A DNA stretch of 15,971 bases from an uncultured Ruminococcus sp. (GTDB taxonomy: Bacteria > Bacillota > Clostridia > Oscillospirales > Acutalibacteraceae), in the NCBI GenBank assembly GCA_902773165.1, contig CACYDO010000057.1:1-15971 (forward strand), written 5' to 3'. The first letter of the stretch is position 1, and each line of letters begins with the position of its first letter. The notes beneath the pieces were generated by a model that saw nothing but the letters and a program-made list of their open reading frames with translations, had not been told where the DNA came from and did no database searches. Made by a program: the position numbers and the translations under genes. Shown here one piece after another: positions 7,688-15,720 of the stretch.

Positions 7688-8242
7688 TCAGATCGACATG
7701 ATCTCCTTCTGCTTATCCTCAGACATCTTGTCTATGATCTTGATGTACTTATCGGTAAGCTCCTGAACCTTCTTCTCGCCCTTCTTCTGATCGTCCTCGG
7801 TGATCTCGCTGCTCTTTTTCAGCTTTTTGAGATCGTCCATCGTGTCGCGGCGGATATTGCGGACATGAACCTTCTTAGCCTCCGCCATTTTTGCGATATC
7901 CTTAGTGATCTCCTTACGTCTGTCCTCAGTAAGCGGCGGGAAAATAAGGCGAATGATCTTGCCGTCGTTCTGCGGATTGATACCGATATCGGAAGTCTGG
8001 ATTGCCTTCTCGATCGCTCTGAGAATGCTTGCGTCCCAGGGCTGGATAGTCAGAGTACGCGCCTCTGTTACGGAAACTGCCGCCACGCCGTTGATCGGAG
8101 TGGGAGTTCCGTAATAATCAACTCTGAGCTTGTCGAGAACGTTGGGGTTAGCTCTTCCTGCTCTGATCTCCTTGAACTCGATCTCAAGATGATCTACTCT
8201 TTTCTTCATGCGTTCCTCGCACTTGTTCAATACTTCTTTCAT
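7688..8242 (-). CDS. frr: Ribosome recycling factor
   Basis: Splits post-termination ribosomes together with EF-G. The whole 184-residue sequence matches the family in length and layout: the N-terminal helix with IRAGRANPNVLDKLRVDYYG, the head domain with TLTIQPWD and IFPPLTEDRR, then the long C-terminal helix with VHVRNIRRD followed by Lys/Glu-rich heptads. The start is firm: AGGAGG lies about 9 bases before the ATG. It lies 77 bases downstream of pyrH, the normal pyrH-frr order. Confidence 0.97.
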   Translation of the reverse strand: MKEVLNKCEERMKKRVDHLEIEFKEIRAGRANPNVLDKLRVDYYGTPTPINGVAAVSVTEARTLTIQPWDASILRAIEKAIQTSDIGINPQNDGKIIRLIFPPLTEDRRKEITKDIAKMAEAKKVHVRNIRRDTMDDLKKLKKSSEITEDDQKKGEKKVQELTDKYIKIIDKMSEDKQKEIMSI

Positions 8243-8319
8243 AAGTAATTTCCTCCTGATAATCTTTTTGATGTTAATTTACCAATAATGTAAAATGTTT
8301 TCATTAAGCTTTACGCAGA

Positions 8320-9027
8320 TTAATTTTCTACTATAGTACCGATATTCTCGCCGCACACGGCTTTTACGATATTCTCAGGGTCTTCAAGACTGAATACGAG
8401 TATCGGCAGATTGTTGTCCATGCACAGAGATGCTGCCGTACTGTCCATAACCTGCAAGCCCTTGTCAAGAACATCGTGGAATGTAATTCTGTCAAACTTA
8501 ACGGCATTCGGGTCCTTATGGGGGTCGCTCGAATAAACGCCGTCAACCATAGTAGCCTTTAGCATGATGTCCGCGTCTATTTCAGAAGCTCTCAGAGCAG
8601 CGCCCGTATCGGTAGAGAAGAACGGATTACCCGTACCGCAGCCGAAAACGACAACTCTGCCCTTTTCCATGTGGCGGACAGCCTTATTCCTGATGTACGG
8701 CTCGGCGACCTGCGGCATTGAGATAGCTGTCTGAACTCTTGCTGTAACGCCTAAGCTTTCAAGCGTATCGGCAACGCCAAGAGCGTTGATAACGGTTGCA
8801 AGCATACCCATGTGGTCAGCTCTTGTTCTGTCCATCGAACCGCTGCTTCTTCCGCGCCAGAAATTACCGCCGCCAACGACAACGGAAACCTGAACGCCCA
8901 TATCTACAAGCTCTTTGATCGGCTTGCAGTACGATTCTACGACATCAAAGTCGATACCGGACTTTTTCTCTCCTGCCAGAGCCTCTCCGCTGAGCTTTAA
9001 AAGCACTCTTTTATATTTAGGTTCCAT
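8320..9027 (-). CDS. pyrH: UMP kinase
   Basis: Amino-acid-kinase-fold enzyme that phosphorylates UMP to UDP for nucleotide, RNA and cell-wall sugar synthesis. Motifs seen are [10 protein letters not shown] (residues 8-17), [10 protein letters not shown] (50-59), [18 protein letters not shown] (from 66), [20 protein letters not shown], and [13 protein letters not shown]. The product has 235 residues. The frame extends to a TTG at 9036, but that TTG is joined to the GGAGG Shine-Dalgarno that serves the ATG at 9027, so the ATG is used. It is the first gene of the housekeeping cluster and has a good sigma-A type promoter 34-62 bases upstream. Confidence 0.97.
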   Translation of the reverse strand: MEPKYKRVLLKLSGEALAGEKKSGIDFDVVESYCKPIKELVDMGVQVSVVVGGGNFWRGRSSGSMDRTRADHMGMLATVINALGVADTLESLGVTARVQTAISMPQVAEPYIRNKAVRHMEKGRVVVFGCGTGNPFFSTDTGAALRASEIDADIMLKATMVDGVYSSDPHKDPNAVKFDRITFHDVLDKGLQVMDSTAASLCMDNNLPILVFSLEDPENIVKAVCGENIGTIVEN

Positions 9028-9060
9028 TATAATCAATCCTCCAAAAACATTCTATCATAT

Positions 9061-9089
9061 ATTTTACAATAAACTTTGCGATCTGTAAA
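9061..9089 (-). promoter_or_regulatory. Sigma-A type promoter for the pyrH cluster
   Basis: On the minus strand, TTTACA (9084-9089) and TAAAAT (9061-9066) are separated by exactly 17 bases. The -10 lies about 34 bases upstream of the pyrH ATG. This is a good vegetative consensus and separates the cluster from the ATPase gene, though read-through from the ATPase is possible because I see no hairpin between them. Confidence 0.6.
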
Positions 9090-9136
9090 GGTGAATTATC
9101 AAATATTTACCATTACTTAAAGATTTTAAAAAATAA

Positions 9137-11515
9137 TTATGAAATACGCGCAGCCAATTTCGATATTCCCGTCAGCAATATTGCCAAAAACGCGAGGTCG
9201 GATACAGCGATAACAGCCATATAAAAATCAATATGCGATAGTATCGGAGCAAGCCCGAAAAACGGGGCAAAAAACACGAACGCCGCGAAAAAGCCGCACG
9301 CCGCCGCAGACAAAACGAAGATTTTAAGCGGCGAAAGCGGACGGTAAATTTTTACGATCAGCGCGATACCCGTAACGGCAAGAGCCGTCACGCACAGCGA
9401 AGATACCTCGTATTCCGTCAGATTCAGTCGGCGCGCAAGCAAAACGACAGTCGTAACGGAGAAAATATTTGCCGCCGCTGCCGGAATAGAATTCGCAGTG
9501 ATATTTCTCAGCAGACCGGAGGACACGGGCTTATCGTTCCTTATAAATGAAAGGACAAAGGACGGCAGACCGATCGTCAGTGTGCTTATGAGCGTCATCT
9601 GAATAGGCTCAAAGGGATATCCGTGATCGAGGACGATGAAAATAAGCGCCATAAGCACGGAAAAAATCGTTTTTGATAAAAACAGTGCTGCGCTGCTTTG
9701 CAGGTTGTTTATAGACTCCCTGCCCTGCGCAACTATAGCAGGCAGCGAGGAGAAATCCGCATTCAGCAGCACGAGCTGAGCAACGTTTCTTGCAGCGGCG
9801 TTATCGCTTTTTTCGTCATTATTTTTCTCGCAGATCGAGATCGAGCAGTCGCTTTCCTTTAAAGCAAGAACATCGTTTACGCCGTCGCCGACCATGCCGA
9901 CAGTGTGATTCTGTTTCTTCAAAGCGCGTATCATGAGCTGCTTTTGCTTCGGCGTAGCTCTTCCGAAAATGGAGTTTTCGGAAACAGCCTTCGGGATATC
10001 GTCGTCTGCAACCGAGGAAAGATCGACGCAGCCGACGTTATCTCCGAATAAACGCGAGCAAAGACCTTTAACTCTTCGCGGATCGTCGCCCGAAATTATC
10101 TTGATATCGACGCCCTGATCGCGAAAATAGGAAAATGTTTCCTCAACGTTATCTCTGAGCGTTTCACAAAGCAGCAGCCAACCGATAAGCTCGACGTCTT
10201 CCGGAATTTTCCTGTCGGAAATGCCGCTGTGAGAAACGGCTGCGGCAAGAACTCTGTAATTCTCCGTATCATCTTGAGAAAGTGCGGAATAATCTGCTTT
10301 TTCGCCGAAGATCATCTCCGCCGAACCGACAATAACGGTCAGACCGTTTTTTTTCTCCGTAACAGCAGACCATTTTCTATCGCTGGAAAACGGACACACA
10401 TCGGCAGCTTCGTATTCTGTTCCGTTATATTCCGTATATTTTCGGATAGCCTTGACAGTGGCGTTGTTATCGGGAGAAAGCGCGGAGAAAATCGTTATCA
10501 GTTCCTGAAGATCGTGCTGCGCAGTCGTATCCCTTCGTTCATATTTATTATCATTGATATTTTGTACAACAGGCACAAGCTTTGCAACAGTCATATCGCC
10601 CGTTGTCACCGTACCTGTTTTATCAAGACACAGAACATCTGTCCGCGCAAGCGCTTCGAGCGAATACAGATCACGCGAAAGAACGCTTTTGCGCGCAAGC
10701 TTGACAACGCCGAGCGCAAATACGGTAGACGTAAGCAGCACAAGCCCCTCGGGGATCATTCCGATCAGCGCCGCCGCCGTACTTTCCACAGCCTCCTTCG
10801 TTGTAGTATGAAGCTGAGATCTCTGATTAAAAAACAAAAGTGCGCCCAAAGGAACAATGCACACGCTCACAGCCGTAATTATCCGCTTGACAACGCGAAC
10901 TATCTCCGAGCTTGTCCGTTTTACGTATTTTATCTCTCCGAGAATTGAATCGGCGTAATTCTCGCTGCCTGCTGCTGTCACCTCGCACAGACACGAGCCG
11001 CTGACAACAAAGCTGCCCGAAAGCAGCTTATCACCCGGGTTTTTAGCGACAGAATCAGCTTCTCCGGTAATCAGAGCTTCATTTACCTCGCAGCAGCCTG
11101 TCCGAACGACGCAGTCGTTAGGTATCTGACAGCCGTTTTCAAGAACGATGATATCGCCCTTTACGATCTCGTCAAGTGCGGCGCGGCGCTTTTTGCCTTC
11201 TCTTACGATAGTAGCATACGGCTGATCGACGATCGCAAGCTTATCTATAACGCGCTTTGAGCGGATTTCCTGCACAATACCGATCAGTGTATTTGAGATC
11301 ACGGCGATCATAAACAAGCAATTCTTATATGACCCGACAAAGAAAAGCGCTGCGGCGATAAATGCATTTATAAGGTTGAAAACAGAAAATATATTTTCAA
11401 ACAGAATATGGCGGTAAGATTTTGTAGTTCTTTTCGAATGTCTTTTACCGCCGCTCTCCGCGATTTGCCGCGCCTGCTCTTCGGATAATCCGAACATTTG
11501 TTCGATATTCTCCAT
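9137..11515 (-). CDS. CtpE-like cation-translocating P-type ATPase
   Basis: Membrane pump driven by an aspartyl-phosphate cycle. In order: two N-terminal membrane segments (about 45-85), actuator domain with ALITGEADSV (150-153 is TGEA, not TGES), two segments with MIPEGLVLL (PEGL 255-258), phosphorylation motif CLDKTGT (Asp298), nucleotide-binding PFSSDRKWSAV (375-385), ISGDDPR (474-480), MVGDGVNDVLALKESD (541-556), then several C-terminal membrane segments to residue 792. There is no N-terminal heavy-metal domain and no CPx motif. The TGEAD plus PEGLVLLTS combination resembles mycobacterial CtpE, a calcium-transporting P-type ATPase; the ion here is inferred only. An AAGGGGAG lies 11 bases before the ATG. 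It is divergent from spoIVB and 109 bases upstream of pyrH on the same strand. Confidence 0.88.
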   Translation of the reverse strand: MENIEQMFGLSEEQARQIAESGGKRHSKRTTKSYRHILFENIFSVFNLINAFIAAALFFVGSYKNCLFMIAVISNTLIGIVQEIRSKRVIDKLAIVDQPYATIVREGKKRRAALDEIVKGDIIVLENGCQIPNDCVVRTGCCEVNEALITGEADSVAKNPGDKLLSGSFVVSGSCLCEVTAAGSENYADSILGEIKYVKRTSSEIVRVVKRIITAVSVCIVPLGALLFFNQRSQLHTTTKEAVESTAAALIGMIPEGLVLLTSTVFALGVVKLARKSVLSRDLYSLEALARTDVLCLDKTGTVTTGDMTVAKLVPVVQNINDNKYERRDTTAQHDLQELITIFSALSPDNNATVKAIRKYTEYNGTEYEAADVCPFSSDRKWSAVTEKKNGLTVIVGSAEMIFGEKADYSALSQDDTENYRVLAAAVSHSGISDRKIPEDVELIGWLLLCETLRDNVEETFSYFRDQGVDIKIISGDDPRRVKGLCSRLFGDNVGCVDLSSVADDDIPKAVSENSIFGRATPKQKQLMIRALKKQNHTVGMVGDGVNDVLALKESDCSISICEKNNDEKSDNAAARNVAQLVLLNADFSSLPAIVAQGRESINNLQSSAALFLSKTIFSVLMALIFIVLDHGYPFEPIQMTLISTLTIGLPSFVLSFIRNDKPVSSGLLRNITANSIPAAAANIFSVTTVVLLARRLNLTEYEVSSLCVTALAVTGIALIVKIYRPLSPLKIFVLSAAACGFFAAFVFFAPFFGLAPILSHIDFYMAVIAVSDLAFLAILLTGISKLAARIS

Positions 11516-11569
11516 ATTTTTCTGTTCTCCCCTTTCTTTAACTATATTACTTCTGCAATCAAATAATTA

Positions 11570-11598
11570 TAAATATAAAACTTATAAATCAGCGTCAA
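11570..11598 (-). promoter_or_regulatory. Candidate promoter of the P-type ATPase
   Basis: On the minus strand, TTGACG (11593-11598) is followed after 17 bases by TATTTA (11570-11575). A better hexamer, TATAAT (11566-11571), sits at a 21-base spacing. It lies in the 165-base divergent gap shared with spoIVB, about 55 bases from the ATPase start. Confidence 0.4.
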
Positions 11599-11680
11599 AA
11601 ACCAAAATCCACAAAAACAATTATATTTTCCATTTTAAAAACGCCGTCTCCGTGACAAAATAACCATTGAGGTGTTTAAA

Positions 11681-12901
11681 ATGAAAAGAACCGTACATTG
11701 CATTGCCGCTGTCTTCGCCGCAGTCTGCGCTATGATCTTCGGTCAGTGTATCAGAATTTCACGTATTCTCCCCAACGAGATTACCGCTTATTATAATGAA
11801 AATATTTCCTTTCGTAATTTTACCACGATCGGCGTAAATAATCAATTTCAAAATATTAAAGATCTCAAAAAAGCCGCTTCCGTATCTGCCGGGGATACTT
11901 CTTATGAGTGCAGCGTGTCGCTCTTTAATATTATCCCCACAAAAACCGTAACTGTGCGTCAGACCAATAAAAAATATGCCGTTCCCTGCGGAACGCTTTT
12001 CGGGATCAAATTTTACGCGCGCGGCGCGGCGGTAATTCGCTGCTGCGATATTTCTCTCGGAGATACTACCGTAAATCCCGGGAAGAACTGCGGACTTATC
12101 CCCGGTGACGCGATAGTTGCCATCGACGGCTGCGAAATAGAAAGCTACCGCGATGTTGAGCGACTGACGATGCAAAGCGGCGGCGATAAGCTTCACCTTA
12201 CCTGCCTGAGAGGAGAAAAACAATTTGAAACCGATATTGTTCCTGCCGCTGCCGACGGCGGCTACCGGCTCGGACTCTGGATAAAGGACAGCGCCGCCGG
12301 GTTGGGTACAATGACGTTTTATGACCCGGAAACAGGCGCGTTTGCGTCGCTTGGCCACGGGATTTGTGACGACGAAACAAGCGAGCTTCTTGCAATAGAA
12401 AAGGCTGAGATAACACGCGTCGAGATCGCCGGAATAACAAAAAGCTCCTCCGGTAACCCGGGCAGCATAAACGGCTATTTTGACGATGATCCGCCTATCG
12501 GCACTGCAACGGTAAACAACGGCTGCGGCTTATTCGGTAGTCTGCAATATATCCCAACTTCGCAGCAGCCTGTTGAAATCGCAAATATTCAGGATATTTA
12601 CAAGGGAAAGGCGCAGATACTCTGCACCCTCGACAACGGCGCGCCTAAGCTTTACGACATCGAGATCACCGGAATTGACTATGATGAAAAAAATAAGACA
12701 AAAAATTTACAGATCTTAGCCACTGACGAGCGCCTTTTATCGCGAACCGGCGGTATAGTGCAGGGAATGAGCGGAAGTCCTATATTACAAAACGGTAAAC
12801 TAGTCGGCGCGGTAACTCATGTTTTACTCACAAATTCTGCCAAAGGGTACGGCATTTTTGCTCAGAATATGTTTGATGAAATGGAGAAAGCACAGAATTA
12901 A
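11681..12901 (+). CDS. spoIVB: SpoIVB peptidase (S55 family sporulation signalling protease)
   Basis: Forespore-made serine protease that signals across the intermembrane space; in B. subtilis it cleaves SpoIVFA and so triggers pro-sigma-K processing. Numbering from the ATG, a hydrophobic signal or anchor segment covers about 5-25, a PDZ domain about 120-190 (GLIPGDAIVAIDG), and the S55 domain follows. The catalytic motifs are SLGHGI (His226) and VQGMSGSPIL (Ser364). The 406 residues are near the B. subtilis length. The ORF extends 9 bases upstream to a GTG at 11672, but GAGGTG there is the Shine-Dalgarno for the ATG 6 bases on. Adjacency to spo0A is the usual arrangement in endospore formers. 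I could not find a convincing sigma-G promoter. Confidence 0.96.
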   Translation: MKRTVHCIAAVFAAVCAMIFGQCIRISRILPNEITAYYNENISFRNFTTIGVNNQFQNIKDLKKAASVSAGDTSYECSVSLFNIIPTKTVTVRQTNKKYAVPCGTLFGIKFYARGAAVIRCCDISLGDTTVNPGKNCGLIPGDAIVAIDGCEIESYRDVERLTMQSGGDKLHLTCLRGEKQFETDIVPAAADGGYRLGLWIKDSAAGLGTMTFYDPETGAFASLGHGICDDETSELLAIEKAEITRVEIAGITKSSSGNPGSINGYFDDDPPIGTATVNNGCGLFGSLQYIPTSQQPVEIANIQDIYKGKAQILCTLDNGAPKLYDIEITGIDYDEKNKTKNLQILATDERLLSRTGGIVQGMSGSPILQNGKLVGAVTHVLLTNSAKGYGIFAQNMFDEMEKAQN

Positions 12902-12911
12902 GGCTTTGTTT

Positions 12912-12927
12912 ATTACAAAATTGTAAT
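12912..12927. promoter_or_regulatory. Perfect dyad ATTACAA-AA-TTGTAAT downstream of spoIVB
   Basis: A 7-2-7 perfect inverted repeat begins 10 bases after the spoIVB stop and about 50 bases upstream of the candidate spo0A promoter. It is purely AT-rich with no T-tail, so it looks more like a protein-binding site than a terminator. Its partner protein is unknown. Confidence 0.4.
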
Positions 12928-12958
12928 CTAGGTTTGCGTAATTATCATCATTTTGGTA

Positions 12959-12987
12959 TTGCTATTTTTACCAATTTATGGTAAACT
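12959..12987 (+). promoter_or_regulatory. Candidate spo0A promoter overlapped by an operator-like dyad
   Basis: TTGCTA (12959-12964) and TAAACT (12982-12987) are spaced by 17 bases. A perfect inverted repeat TTTACCA-ATTTA-TGGTAAA (12967-12985) fills the spacer and enters the -10. The string ACCAATT occurs at 12970, 12999 and 13009. Canonical 0A boxes (TGTCGAA) are not visible. The promoter call is moderate and the operator role is inference. Confidence 0.45.
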
Positions 12988-13030
12988 ATGTACAACAAAC
13001 CAATTATTACCAATTTTGGAGGAATGAAAC

Positions 13031-13804
13031 ATGGAAAATAAGATCAAGCTGTTGATTACAGAAGAACGTGCCGCTTTCAGTGCAGAGGAGCTTGCGATTT
13101 TTAAATCTGAGGGTATCTCCGTCAGCTTTTGCGTTAAAGACGGAACTACCGTTATGGAAACGATCGCAGAAATTCACCCCGACGTCGTTATCGTAGATAT
13201 GTTTATGACGAGAACCGACGCGATCGGCGTGCTGAAATCGTTTCACAACGCGACAGACAAGCCGTTGTTTATAGTAGCGTCTTCTTTCGACAGCGATGTT
13301 CTGCAAAGAGAAGTAATGACGGTAGGCGGATCGTATTTCGTTCTTAAACCGTACAACGTAAGCAGCCTTGCGCTGAGCGTTTCGCAGCTGTACAGGACGA
13401 AAAGAGGCGACCCAAAGCCTGTTCTGCCGCCGTTTGCCGACAGTGAAACGTCTATGGAGATAAGGGTAACGGAGATCCTCCATCAGATCGGAGTGCCTGC
13501 GCACATAAAGGGGTATCACTATCTGCGTGATTCTATCATCATGTGCGTAGAAACGCCGGAGATCATCAACGCTGTTACGAAAAAGCTCTACCCCACTGTT
13601 GCTAAGAAGTACGACACCACCTCCTCGCGCGTAGAGCGTGCTATCCGTCATGCCATCGAGGTTGCATGGGACAGAGGGGACATAGATATTCTCAATTCCT
13701 ATTTCGGCTACACGATCCACAACGGACGCGGTAAGCCGACGAACAGTGAATTTATCGCAATGATTTCCGATAAGCTGCGTTTAAGAATAAAGAACGCGTC
13801 CTGA
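13031..13804 (+). CDS. spo0A: Stage 0 sporulation protein A, response-regulator master switch with divergent receiver
   Basis: Transcription factor that, when phosphorylated, commits cells to sporulation. The C-terminal DNA-binding domain (about 146-257) is textbook: ILHQIGVPAHIKGY, KLYPTVAKKYDTT, the recognition helix SRVERAIRHAIEVAW (199-213), and KPTNSEFIAM. The receiver (1-121) keeps the phospho-acceptor in DVVIVD (Asp56, the same number as in B. subtilis) and the Lys in SYFVLKP (Lys106). The metal-binding Asp-Asp pair aligns with Glu11-Glu12, the conserved Thr84 with Ser84, and MPHLDG reads MTRTDA. The linker is short (about 122-145). GGAGG lies 8 bases before the ATG. It is 129 bases after spoIVB and has its own candidate promoter. 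At 257 residues it is only slightly shorter than usual. Confidence 0.96.
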   Translation: MENKIKLLITEERAAFSAEELAIFKSEGISVSFCVKDGTTVMETIAEIHPDVVIVDMFMTRTDAIGVLKSFHNATDKPLFIVASSFDSDVLQREVMTVGGSYFVLKPYNVSSLALSVSQLYRTKRGDPKPVLPPFADSETSMEIRVTEILHQIGVPAHIKGYHYLRDSIIMCVETPEIINAVTKKLYPTVAKKYDTTSSRVERAIRHAIEVAWDRGDIDILNSYFGYTIHNGRGKPTNSEFIAMISDKLRLRIKNAS

Positions 13805-13846
13805 TATATACCTTTATATAGCTTTCACCAACTCACGGACATAATG

Positions 13847-13883
13847 AAACCGACCGAAGGGCAATTGCTTTTCGGTCGGTTTT
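13847..13883 (+). terminator. Intrinsic terminator between spo0A and the convergent MBL gene
   Basis: The 12-bp stem AAACCGACCGAA (13847-13858) pairs perfectly with TTCGGTCGGTTT (13871-13882) around a 12-base loop, followed by TGTATTTATT. It serves spo0A and may also work for the convergent gene, whose stop is 16 bases beyond. Confidence 0.85.
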
Positions 13884-13898
13884 GTATTTATTGTGGAT

Positions 13899-15497
13899 TT
13901 ATTTTCTCTCCCACTTGTTGCAAAGCTCGTTGATCTGATCTGCAAATTTTGCAATATCCTTATTTGCGCAGCCTTTGTTCTGCTCAATAACGTCAAGCAG
14001 CCTTTTTCCTGCTGCAACAAGTCGGTCGAAAACGGCTTTGGCGCGTTTGTTCGGGCGCTGCTTGAGCTTCACGGTATTTCCGAACGCAAGGCACTTGAAA
14101 TCCATAAGCTCATACTTTGCACCGTTGTACGGCGCGCATGCAGGGATAGAGAGCCTTCTGACGATCGTCTGAGCAAATTCGTCGCAAACCTGGTCGTTGC
14201 CATGATTTACAAAGACCATTTCGGGGCGCGTTTTTATATTTCCGAGCCAGTCAAGCAGCATTTCCATATCGGCGTGACCGCTGATACCGTCCATGCGGGC
14301 GATCTCGGCGTTTACTGCGATCTCCTCGCCGAAAAGCTTTACAGTTCTTGCGCCTTCCAGCAGCGCTCTGCCAAGTGTGCCTTCCGCCTGATAGCCGACG
14401 AATAAAATCGTCGATTCCTCGCGCCAGAGATTGTGTTTCAGGTGATGTCTTATACGTCCGGCTTCGCACATTCCGCTTGCGGAGAGAATGACCTTTGGCG
14501 TTGGGTCAGCGTTGATCGCAACGGAGTCTTCTGTGGTAATTGACAAATTCAGGTTAGGGAATTTTATCGGGTCGATACCGTTGTGAAGAAGCTCCAGCGT
14601 TTTATCATCGCAGTAGTCGTACATATCCTCGCCGTAGATCCCGGTAGCCTCAACGGCAAGCGGACTGTCTACCCAGACGGGGAAATTTCCAAATTTGCTG
14701 AGCAAGCCGCGCTCCTTGAGCTCGCGGATAAGGTAAAGCAGCTCCTGCGTTCTTCCAACCGCAAACGACGGAATAATTACGTTTCCGCCTCGGTCAAATG
14801 TGCGGTAGATGATGTTTGTAAGCTGATCGGCGTAATTAGCCCGAGCGCCGTGCAGCCTGTTTCCGTATGTCGATTCGATAACGACGTAATCGGCTTTTTC
14901 GGGCTTTTCGGGGTCTTTGATAAGAGGCCGGTCGATATTTCCGACGTCGCCCGAGAAAAGGAGAAGCTTTTCCTGTCCGTCCTCGGTGATCGTGATCTCG
15001 ATAGAGGACGAGCCGAGAAGATGACCTGCGTCGATGAATCTTACGGAGATATTGTCGTTAATAAGTATATCTGCGTGGTAGCGGCAGGGCTGAAAATGAG
15101 TCAGACAGCGCTCTGCGTCCTGCGTGGTATACATAGGGATATACTCAATTCCGCCGGAACGCTTCGACTTTCTGTTTTTCCACTCGGCTTCCATCTCCTG
15201 GATATGAGCGGAATCTATCAGCATAATTCCGCAAAGCTTCGTTGTCGCTTCGGTGGCGTATATTTTTCCGCGGAATCCTCCCGAACACAGCAGAGGGAGC
15301 TTTCCCGAATGATCTATATGCGCATGCGTGAGCAGGACAAAGTCCACAGCCCCCGGCGCAACGGGCATTTCGCAGTTTTCGTATATATCCGTTCCCTGTT
15401 CCATTCCGCAGTCTACGAGAAATTTGGTATTTCCTGTTTCCACAAGCGTACATGAGCCTGTTACCTCATGCGCCGCGCCTAAAAATGTAATTTTCAT
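13899..15497 (-). CDS. MBL-fold / beta-CASP / RMMBL metallo-hydrolase, probable ribonuclease
   Basis: Resembles CPSF73/Ysh1-type nucleases found in many bacteria. Metal-binding motifs are all present: HAHIDH (58-63), DAGHLLGSSS (His159) and SGDVG (Asp184). The beta-CASP motifs follow: WVDSPLAVEAT (Asp277), SASGMCEAGRIRHHLKH (His351 or His352) and GISGHAD (His408), then FVNHG in the RMMBL part. This order marks a nucleic-acid-processing enzyme, not a beta-lactamase. A C-terminal extension of about 55 basic, helical residues (from about 475) follows the usual end. The ribosome site before the ATG is weak (GGGACAGTG). It is monocistronic here and convergent to spo0A. The RNA substrate is unknown. 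Confidence 0.92.
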   Translation of the reverse strand: MKITFLGAAHEVTGSCTLVETGNTKFLVDCGMEQGTDIYENCEMPVAPGAVDFVLLTHAHIDHSGKLPLLCSGGFRGKIYATEATTKLCGIMLIDSAHIQEMEAEWKNRKSKRSGGIEYIPMYTTQDAERCLTHFQPCRYHADILINDNISVRFIDAGHLLGSSSIEITITEDGQEKLLLFSGDVGNIDRPLIKDPEKPEKADYVVIESTYGNRLHGARANYADQLTNIIYRTFDRGGNVIIPSFAVGRTQELLYLIRELKERGLLSKFGNFPVWVDSPLAVEATGIYGEDMYDYCDDKTLELLHNGIDPIKFPNLNLSITTEDSVAINADPTPKVILSASGMCEAGRIRHHLKHNLWREESTILFVGYQAEGTLGRALLEGARTVKLFGEEIAVNAEIARMDGISGHADMEMLLDWLGNIKTRPEMVFVNHGNDQVCDEFAQTIVRRLSIPACAPYNGAKYELMDFKCLAFGNTVKLKQRPNKRAKAVFDRLVAAGKRLLDVIEQNKGCANKDIAKFADQINELCNKWERK

Positions 15498-15515
15498 ATA
15501 ATCACTGTCCCATAG

Positions 15516-15544
15516 TTATTACCTCGGCAACTAAATAATCGCAA
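15516..15544 (-). promoter_or_regulatory. Candidate promoter of the MBL/beta-CASP gene
   Basis: On the minus strand TTGCGA (15539-15544) and TAATAA (15516-15521) are 17 bases apart, ending about 19 bases before the ATG. A second TTGCGA lies further upstream, also 17 bases from a TATTTA, so the exact start is uncertain. Confidence 0.3.
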
Positions 15545-15576
15545 ATCTTCGTTTTCGCAACCCAACCTACCCCCAA

Positions 15577-15610
15577 CCCCCTTCCTTCCCTCCGGAGGAA
15601 AGGGGGCTTT
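15577..15610 (+). repeat. GC-rich hairpin followed by CTTTT
   Basis: CCCCCTT (15577-15583) pairs with AAGGGGG (15600-15606) outside an inner CCTCC/GGAGG palindrome (15589-15598), with an asymmetric bulge. CTTTT follows on the plus strand. It has terminator shape, but no plus-strand gene precedes it, so it is probably part of the repeat cluster. Confidence 0.45.
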
Positions 15611-15616
15611 TAATGC

Positions 15617-15667
15617 GGGGCGCTTCGCGCCCCTGCACCCCGGCATAGCGTCACGTAACTTTTTACG
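15617..15667. repeat. Composite palindromic repeat, copy 2
   Basis: Modules in order: hairpin GGGGCGC-TTC-GCGCCCC (15617-15633), core CACCCCGGCATAGC (15636-15649), second hairpin CGTAA-CTTT-TTACG (15654-15667). The module order equals copy 1 near 2348; the core is shared while the stems differ. Confidence 0.55.
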
Positions 15668-15720
15668 ATGATCTTTAAAATTGGATTATTTAATTGCCAC
15701 ATTAATAATTGATGCTAAAG

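Noticed and set aside
10229..10948. 239-codon plus-strand open frame
   Set aside because: It lies antisense inside the P-type ATPase, whose motifs are intact; the product has no recognisable family character.
11632..11638. CATTTTA as a sigma-G/sigma-F -10 for spoIVB
   Set aside because: It fits CATNNTA, but no acceptable -35 lies 15-18 bases upstream in an AT-rich tract.
11672..11680. GTG at 11672 as the spoIVB start
   Set aside because: It is part of the GAGGTG Shine-Dalgarno that suits the ATG at 11681. The same reasoning rejected longer starts for ispG, dxr, cdsA and pyrH.
14583..15455. 290-codon plus-strand open frame
   Set aside because: It is antisense to the MBL/beta-CASP gene, which carries every expected catalytic motif; no ribosome site or family signature.
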